Shown here piece after piece: positions 58,912 to 64,000 of a DNA stretch of 64,000 nt (within the stretch, counting starts at the first letter, position 1; every line of letters starts with the position of its first letter). Origin of the DNA: Methylobacterium sp. C25 (GTDB taxonomy: Bacteria; Pseudomonadota; Alphaproteobacteria; Rhizobiales; Beijerinckiaceae); the NCBI RefSeq assembly GCF_021352225.1, contig NZ_JAAUVI010000001.1, forward strand, positions 716,191 through 780,190, written 5' to 3'. Under the pieces are notes generated by a model that was given only the letters and a program-made list of their open reading frames with translations, did not search any database and was not told the origin of the DNA. The translations under genes were made by a program, and so were the position numbers.

Positions 58912-59718
58912 TTAGGCCCCGCCACCCGCCCGCGCGGCCTGGGCCATCGCGACGAGAGATTTTCGCAGGGCGCCCATATCCGTGACCGGGCTCGGATAGA
59001 GCACCCGCGCCGTGCGATCGCCCGCGATCAGATCCATGCCCTCCGGGTCGAGGCCGGTCAGGCGCCAACCGCCGCCCTCTTCGCCGACGCCCTTGGCATA
59101 GAGCTCGATCGCGTCGGCGTGGTCGGCATTCATGTGCTCGACTGCGCCGCGCTCACCCTGGATCACCGCCTCGGCCTGGCCGAGGTCGAGCAGCAACTCG
59201 GAGGGCGTCAGCGTCGCGGCCTTGGCGAAGCCGCCGTTGAGGTGCCCGGCGATTGGCTCCAGGGCAAAGAAACCGAAATCCGGGAAATCGGCGTAGAGCT
59301 TCGCCTTCGGATGGCGCGCCAGGAAGCGCTCGCGCCGGCGCTGCTCGTCGGTGCGCACGGCCTGACCCGTGACCGTGAGACGCGGATGGGCGAGCGGATC
59401 GCCCTTCCCGCCGGCAGAGAACAGAAGCGAGGCGCGCGGATCGGCCATCAGGTTGCGGGTATGGGCCGAGAGCCGGGAAAGCAGCATCAAGGGCGTTCCG
59501 TCGACATCGGTGGCAATCGTCACGAGCGAGGCGAACGGGATGCCGCTCTCGGCATCGAGGGTGGCGAGCGCCCCGGAGCGGATGCTTCGCAGGAGCTGCC
59601 GCCCAAGGCCGATCGCGTCGAAGGGCGCCTCGCCCGCAGGAAGCGGCCGGGCGGGCTCGCGCGGCTGCGAACCGCCTTCCGGTTCAGCCACTTGCTTCGA
59701 GGGCCCGTTCTCCGACAT
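58912..59718 (-). CDS. HugZ-like pyridoxamine-phosphate-oxidase-fold protein
   Basis: A 268-residue protein combining an FMN-binding split-barrel (PNPOx-like, about residues 38-165) with a C-terminal DUF2470 domain (about 185-265), which has [17 protein letters not shown]. Such proteins, as HugZ of Helicobacter, bind haem or act as haem-degrading enzymes; others are of unknown role. The N-terminal 35 residues are disordered (Pro/Gln/Gly-rich). Residue patterns such as [31 protein letters not shown] (in parts) match the split barrel. The start at 59718 has AGGAG nine bases ahead. In an Irr-containing genome a haem link would make sense, but no local operon supports it. Confidence 0.85.
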   Translation of the reverse strand: MSENGPSKQVAEPEGGSQPREPARPLPAGEAPFDAIGLGRQLLRSIRSGALATLDAESGIPFASLVTIATDVDGTPLMLLSRLSAHTRNLMADPRASLLFSAGGKGDPLAHPRLTVTGQAVRTDEQRRRERFLARHPKAKLYADFPDFGFFALEPIAGHLNGGFAKAATLTPSELLLDLGQAEAVIQGERGAVEHMNADHADAIELYAKGVGEEGGGWRLTGLDPEGMDLIAGDRTARVLYPSPVTDMGALRKSLVAMAQAARAGGGA

Positions 59719-60009
59719 CGCCTGGCTCCTGCTGCGGCACTGCGCCGGCTCGCGAAACCAGCATAGCGCGCAGGCACCCGGCGGCGCGAGAGCGCCACGT
59801 CGGGGCTCGCCCTTCATACGGCCAAGCTATGAGACTCGCTCGCTTTTTTCGAACGATGGTCGTAAAGAACCTGTCTCTGATGCGCGAAGCGGTTCACCCC
59901 CGAAGCGAACCGCGATCCGCGTCGATGACAAGCCTGTTCAACAGGACCGGCACCGGGGCGGCATTTCTCGTGACCATCCGCCGACGCGCCGATTAGTCAG
60001 GGAAAGCGC

Positions 60010-60720
60010 ATGCCGACCATCGCCCTCGTCGACGACGACCGAAACATCCTGACTTCGGTCTCGATTGCGCTCGAGACCGAAGGTTACCGTATCCAGACCT
60101 ACACCGACGGCGCCTCGGCGCTCGACGGTCTGAAGCACTCTCCGCCCGATCTCGCGATCTTCGACATCAAGATGCCGCGCATGGACGGAATGGAACTTCT
60201 CAGGCGGCTGCGGCAGAAATCCGACCTTCCCGTGATCTTTCTGACCTCGAAGGACGAAGAGATCGACGAACTGTTCGGCCTCAAGATGGGCGCGGACGAC
60301 TTCATCCATAAACCGTTCTCGCAGCGGCTCCTGGTCGAGCGCGTGAAGGCGGTCCTGCGCCGTTTCGCCCCGAAGGATCCGGCCAACGCTGCCAAGGCCG
60401 AGGCCGATGCCGCCGCCCGCTCCCTGGAGCGAGGCCAGCTCATGATGGACCCCGAGCGGCACACCTGCACCTGGAAGGGTGAGCCGGTGACCCTCACCGT
60501 CACCGAGTTCCTGATCCTGCAATCGCTCGCCCAGCGTCCGGGGGTGGTGAAGAGCCGCAACGCGCTGATGGACGCGGCCTATGACGACCAAGTCTATGTC
60601 GACGACCGCACCATCGACAGCCACATCAAGAGGCTGCGCAAGAAGTTCAAGGTGACCGACACCAGCTTCGACATGATCGAGACGCTCTACGGCGTCGGCT
60701 ATCGCTTCAAGGAAGCGTGA
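60010..60720 (+). CDS. chvI: response regulator ChvI
   Basis: A 236-residue OmpR-family response regulator. The receiver's phospho-accepting aspartate is D52 in [13 protein letters not shown]79 in FLTSKDEE and K101 in HKPFS complete the pocket. The winged-helix C-terminus runs from about 130 with [44 protein letters not shown] (in segments) and ends VGYRFKEA. ChvI and ChvG form the envelope/acid/succinoglycan stress system of Rhizobiales. Its stop overlaps the GTG start of chvG by three bases (GTGA), the first gene of an operon that also holds hprK, EIIA(Man) and HPr. AGGGAAAGCGC precedes the start. Confidence 0.96.
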   Translation: MPTIALVDDDRNILTSVSIALETEGYRIQTYTDGASALDGLKHSPPDLAIFDIKMPRMDGMELLRRLRQKSDLPVIFLTSKDEEIDELFGLKMGADDFIHKPFSQRLLVERVKAVLRRFAPKDPANAAKAEADAAARSLERGQLMMDPERHTCTWKGEPVTLTVTEFLILQSLAQRPGVVKSRNALMDAAYDDQVYVDDRTIDSHIKRLRKKFKVTDTSFDMIETLYGVGYRFKEA

Positions 60721-62603
60721 AAGCCCTCCACAGGACGAAGCGCCTCAGCGCGATGCTCGCACCCTTCTTCCGCAACTCCTCGTCCGGCGATGCCGGCTCG
60801 CGCACGGCCGGCCGCTTCGGCACGCTGTCGACGTTGTTCCGCCAGCCGCCGCTGAACTGGCTGAGCGACGTCTGGAACGGCATCGGCCAGCGCGCATCGT
60901 CCAGCCTGACGCGTCGCATCGTCGTCCTGAACCTCGTCGGGCTGATCGTCCTGCTCGTCGGCTTCCTCTACCTGAACCAGTTCCGGCAGGGGCTGATCCA
61001 GGCCCGCATCCAGAGCCTGCTCGTCCAGGGCGAGATCATCGCCGGCGCTCTGGCCGCGCAAGCCTCGGTCGATACGGACACGATCCGCGTCGACCCCGAC
61101 CGCCTGCTCCAGCTCCAGGCCGGCGAAGGCAAGGAGAGCGACGACGACCCCTCCGCGCTGAGCTTCTCCCTGAACCCGGAGAAGGTCGCGCCGCTGCTGC
61201 GCCGTCTGGTGACGCCGACCGGGCACCGCGCCCGCGTCTACGATCAGGAAGGCAGCCTGCTGTTCGACACGCGCTCGCTCTCGACGCGTGGCGAAGTTGG
61301 CCGCCCCGAGATGCCGCGGCACAAGCGCAATTTCCTCGAACGAAGCTGGGACTTCCTGCAGGTCCGCATCCTCGGCCTGATGCTCGGCGACCGCGCCGGG
61401 ACGGCCGAGGAGGTCGGCCCGCAGAACGGCCGCAGCCTCAAAGAGGTCGAGGCGGCCCTGTCCGGTTCGCGCGGAACCATCGTGCGCCGGAACGACCTCG
61501 GCGAGACCGTCGTCTCGGTCGCCGTGCCGATCCAGCGCACCGGCGGCGTGCGCGGCGCGTTGATGGTCTCGACGCAAGGCGACGACATCGACCGCGTCAT
61601 CGCCTCCGAGCGCTTCGGTCTGCTTCAGGTCTTCCTGGTGGCCGCGGCAGTGATGCTGGTGCTCTCGATTCTGCTCGCTGGCGCCATCGCCGGGCCGGTG
61701 CGGCGCCTCGCCGATGCGGCCGAGAAGGTCCGCATGGGCATCAAGTCGCGCCAGGAGATTCCGGATTTCACGAGCCGCACCGACGAGATCGGGCATCTTT
61801 CCGGCACGTTGCGCGACATGACCCAGGCGCTCTATCGCCGGATCGACGCCATCGAGAGCTTCGCGGCGGATGTCAGCCATGAGCTGAAGAACCCGCTGAC
61901 CTCACTGCGCAGCGCCGTCGAGACGCTCCCGCTCGCCAAGTCCGACGAATCGCGCGGCCGCCTTCTGGAAATCATTCAGCACGACGTGAAGCGGCTGGAC
62001 CGCCTGATCAGCGACATCTCGGACGCCTCGCGCCTCGACGCCGAACTCGCCCGCGCCGAGGCGCGCCGCGTCGACCTCAAGAAGCTGCTGACCACCGTGG
62101 TCTCGGTGGCGAACGAGCGCAGACGTGCCGATGCGGCGGTCATCAAGTTCGACCTCGAAAAGCCCCCGAGCGAGTTCGACGACCCGTTCCGCATCGTCGG
62201 CCATGACAGCCGCCTCGGCCAGGTGGTGAACAATCTGCTCGACAATGCCCGCTCTTTCTCGCCGCCCGGTGCAGGGGTGCGGGTCGCCCTGCGACGCTCG
62301 GCCAAGGAAATCGAGTTCATCGTCGAGGACGAGGGGCCTGGCATCCCCGAGCATGCCCTCGAACGCATCTTCGAGCGCTTCTACACCGACCGACCAGAAC
62401 AGGGCTTCGGCCAGAATTCGGGGCTCGGCCTATCGATCTCGCGGCAGATCATCCAGGCCCATCGCGGCACGATCCGCGCCGAGAACCGTCCCGGCCCTGC
62501 CGATGAGGATGGCCAGCCCACGGTGCGCGGCGCGCGCTTCACGGTGCGGCTGCCGCCGGCCTCGCGCGCCGACCTTTTCGGACCCGACGAGAAGGCCGCA
62601 TGA
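60717..62603 (+). CDS. chvG: sensor histidine kinase ChvG
   Basis: A 628-residue membrane-bound sensor kinase. It has a membrane helix (about 67-88), a periplasmic sensor region (90-300), a second helix (about 303-325), HAMP (326-380), then the HisKA domain with phospho-accepting H388 in [23 protein letters not shown] and an ATPase domain with [31 protein letters not shown] and [12 protein letters not shown]. The start is a GTG overlapping the chvI stop; it is the only start that gives a proper cytoplasmic lead. In Rhizobiales ChvG is activated by low pH or cell-wall stress and is held off by the periplasmic protein ExoR; exoR is not in this window. Confidence 0.95.
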   Translation: MKALHRTKRLSAMLAPFFRNSSSGDAGSRTAGRFGTLSTLFRQPPLNWLSDVWNGIGQRASSSLTRRIVVLNLVGLIVLLVGFLYLNQFRQGLIQARIQSLLVQGEIIAGALAAQASVDTDTIRVDPDRLLQLQAGEGKESDDDPSALSFSLNPEKVAPLLRRLVTPTGHRARVYDQEGSLLFDTRSLSTRGEVGRPEMPRHKRNFLERSWDFLQVRILGLMLGDRAGTAEEVGPQNGRSLKEVEAALSGSRGTIVRRNDLGETVVSVAVPIQRTGGVRGALMVSTQGDDIDRVIASERFGLLQVFLVAAAVMLVLSILLAGAIAGPVRRLADAAEKVRMGIKSRQEIPDFTSRTDEIGHLSGTLRDMTQALYRRIDAIESFAADVSHELKNPLTSLRSAVETLPLAKSDESRGRLLEIIQHDVKRLDRLISDISDASRLDAELARAEARRVDLKKLLTTVVSVANERRRADAAVIKFDLEKPPSEFDDPFRIVGHDSRLGQVVNNLLDNARSFSPPGAGVRVALRRSAKEIEFIVEDEGPGIPEHALERIFERFYTDRPEQGFGQNSGLGLSISRQIIQAHRGTIRAENRPGPADEDGQPTVRGARFTVRLPPASRADLFGPDEKAA

Positions 62604-63127
62604 GCGAGGACGGGCGAGTCTCGGCCTCCGAGCTCACCTGCCACGCGACCTGCCTCGTCCTCGGCGAGGACGGCATCCTGATCCGAGGCGCAGCCGGCAC
62701 CGGGAAATCGTCGCTCTGCCTCGAACTTCTCGACCATGCCGACATGGTGGGGCGATACGCGCGGCTCGTGGCGGATGACCGGGTTCGGCTTGCCTTGCGG
62801 CATGGCCGCATCGTCGCCCGCCCACACCCGGCCGTCGCGGGCCTGATCGAACTGAGGGGACTCGGCATCCGGCGCATGATCAACGTCGCACCGGCTGCCG
62901 TGATTCGGCTGGTTGTCGACCTCGTGGACGCGTGTCCACGATACCCGGACGACTCGATCGAGCCCGCAACGATTCTTGGGATCGGGCTGCCCAGGCTGCG
63001 GCTTGAACCGCGCCAGCCTCGCGCATACGTGATTCGACAGGCGCTTACTGCGATGCGGCAAGAAGCGATCGTGTCTCCACGGTCGCACTCGGCCGCCGCT
63101 ATGGCCGCGGACGACCGCGACGTGTAG
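62600..63127 (+). CDS. hprK: HPr kinase/phosphorylase, short form
   Basis: A 175-residue HPr(Ser) kinase/phosphorylase catalytic core, without the N-terminal regulatory domain of Gram-positive HprK. Walker A is visible as GAAGTGKSSLCLELLDHADMVGRYARLVADDRVRLAL: the loop is at residues 30-38, and the paired aspartates D59/D60 follow. The family motif near residue 84-92, IELRGLGIRR, is present. It phosphorylates the HPr encoded downstream, tuning the nitrogen-type PTS. The ATG overlaps the chvG stop by four bases (ATGA), so synthesis is coupled. The last 40 residues are variable. The short form is usual in Alphaproteobacteria. Confidence 0.93.
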   Translation: MSEDGRVSASELTCHATCLVLGEDGILIRGAAGTGKSSLCLELLDHADMVGRYARLVADDRVRLALRHGRIVARPHPAVAGLIELRGLGIRRMINVAPAAVIRLVVDLVDACPRYPDDSIEPATILGIGLPRLRLEPRQPRAYVIRQALTAMRQEAIVSPRSHSAAAMAADDRDV

Positions 63128-63250
63128 CGCCGGCAAGGTCATCATGTATGGTGATGGCTGAGAATGGACAAAACGTCTCAGATGGCTCGCGCTGTATCTT
63201 GCGCTGCACAACTCGGCGACGCCGCTCGGACGGCGTCGGAAAGCGGTTCC

Positions 63251-63652
63251 ATGATTGGAATGGTTCTCGTGACCCACGGCATGTTGGCGACCGAGTTCAA
63301 GGCCGCGCTCGAACATGTCGTCGGCCCGCAGGAGCAGATCGAGACGATCACGATCGGCCCCGAGGATGACATGGAGTTGCGGCGGCGCGACATCATGGCC
63401 GCAGTCGCGAGGGTGAATTCGGGCGCGGGCGTCGTCGTGCTCACCGATATGTTCGGTGGCACGCCATCGAACCTCGCCCTGTCCTGTATGAACGGCGGCC
63501 AAGTCGAGGTGGTCGCCGGAATCAACCTGCCGATGCTGATCAAGCTCGCCAGCGTGCGTGACGAAGAAAGCTTGAGCGACGCGGTGCTCCATGCCCAGGA
63601 AGCCGGCCGCAAATACATCAACGTCGCCTCACGGGTCCTAGCCGGAAAATAG
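63251..63652 (+). CDS. PTS system EIIA component, mannose family (ManX-like)
   Basis: A 133-residue EIIA of the mannose/fructose class, the phosphoacceptor with active-site H9 in MIGMVLVTHGMLATEF. DMFGGTPSNLALSC is the conserved second motif. It is not a transporter part here: in Alphaproteobacteria this EIIA is regulatory and is encoded next to hprK and HPr without EIIB, EIIC or EIID. The start MIGM is chosen over a longer frame because GGAAAGCGG precedes it. It lies 123 bp after hprK and 143 bp before the HPr gene. Confidence 0.93.
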   Translation: MIGMVLVTHGMLATEFKAALEHVVGPQEQIETITIGPEDDMELRRRDIMAAVARVNSGAGVVVLTDMFGGTPSNLALSCMNGGQVEVVAGINLPMLIKLASVRDEESLSDAVLHAQEAGRKYINVASRVLAGK

Positions 63653-63795
63653 CCCACCGGCTTTGCGCCCTGCGCGACAAGTCCTTCATCCTGTCGGTCG
63701 CCGTTCAGCTTGAGCGCTCTATCTGCGCTCTGGCTTCCCACCCGCTTGGGAGGCTCTTTTCCGGTCCGGCCGCTTTCCAGGACGACGCGACGGCG

Positions 63796-64000
63796 ATGAG
63801 CGACAGTTTCACCGATGACGAGGCGCCGGAGATTCCCGACGGCGGCTTCCTGCGTTCGCTGCCGATCATCAACAAACGCGGCCTGCATGCGCGCGCCTCG
63901 GCGAAATTCGTGCAGATGGTCGAGCGCTTTTCCTGCACGGTCACGGTGACGCGCGCCGGCGAGACGGTCGGCGGACGCTCGATCATGGGCCTGCTGACGC
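63796..64000 (+). CDS. phosphocarrier protein HPr (partial, 3' end beyond the window)
   Basis: The first 68 codons of an HPr-like phosphocarrier. A 19-residue acidic N-terminal extension (MSDSFTDDEAPEIPDGGF) precedes the HPr core: the phospho-accepting histidine is H31 in INKRGLHARASAKFVQ, and the serine site of HPr kinase is S62 in GGRSIMGLLT. It accepts phosphate from EI(Ntr)-type enzyme I (ptsP, not in the window) and passes it to EIIA(Man)/EIIA(Ntr). The gene runs off the right edge, so its C-terminal ~25 residues cannot be judged. Confidence 0.9.
   Translation, partial: MSDSFTDDEAPEIPDGGFLRSLPIINKRGLHARASAKFVQMVERFSCTVTVTRAGETVGGRSIMGLLT

Overview
The window looks like a chromosomal segment of a high-GC alphaproteobacterium of the Hyphomicrobiales, most likely Methylobacterium/Methylorubrum or a close relative. 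This is inferred from gene content: the chvI-chvG-hprK-EIIA(Man)-HPr cluster, the iron regulator Irr, a polyhydroxyalkanoate depolymerase with a cysteine nucleophile, the DUF1285/Nudix/DUF6111/CCA-transferase operon divergent from a moxR/DUF58/DUF4159 operon, YejA/YejB-type transport genes and an HWE-family histidine kinase. No species-level proof is possible from sequence alone. Gene density is high; I found no tRNA, rRNA, CRISPR array, prophage or intact insertion sequence.

Layout. 1-2.6 kb is an accessory-looking edge: two small unknown genes (one AT-rich), a transglutaminase-like protein that lacks the usual histidine, and a 43-residue basic protein at 2012-2143. 2.6-9.3 kb carries an MFS exporter, a Kelch protein, an EI24-type membrane protein, an Rrf2 regulator divergent from a methyltransferase around a 27-bp palindrome, a D-2-hydroxyacid dehydrogenase and a secreted SH3 protein. 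9.3-17 kb has irr, phaZ, a glutathione transferase, an enlarged NAD-dependent DNA ligase and a SoxC-like sulfite dehydrogenase with its cytochrome c. 17-24.6 kb has a chemotaxis receptor, a PfkB kinase, a hybrid histidine kinase and trpA. 24.6-35.2 kb holds two divergent operons: DUF1285-Nudix-DUF6111-CCA on the minus strand and a four-gene MoxR AAA+/membrane system on the plus strand. 35.2-41.9 kb has an incomplete Yej-type peptide importer (two binding proteins and one permease) and a membrane-anchored cytochrome c with a long Ala/Pro/Lys/Asp tail. 42-45 kb is kdsB-pheA-MFS; 45-47.6 kb is an SsuABC/TauABC-like importer; then come a pterin dehydratase, a minC without minD/minE beside it, typA, an aldo-keto reductase/LysR pair and a hydrolase. 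54-56.8 kb encodes a KaiC-like double ATPase translationally coupled to an HWE histidine kinase. lepA and a HugZ-like protein follow. The right edge is the ChvIG envelope-stress two-component system fused in one operon with HPr kinase and the regulatory PTS proteins; the HPr gene runs off the end.

Themes. Several units join sensing to metabolism: ChvI/ChvG with the nitrogen/carbon-type PTS, KaiC with an HWE kinase, and MoxR with von Willebrand-like membrane proteins. Short inverted repeats with GTCAT...ATGAC ends sit in at least four intergenic spaces and look like a dispersed REP/MITE-like family. The parts most likely to hide undescribed biology are the KaiC-HWE kinase pair, the MoxR/DUF4159 operon, the split Yej importer and the low-complexity tail of the cytochrome c.
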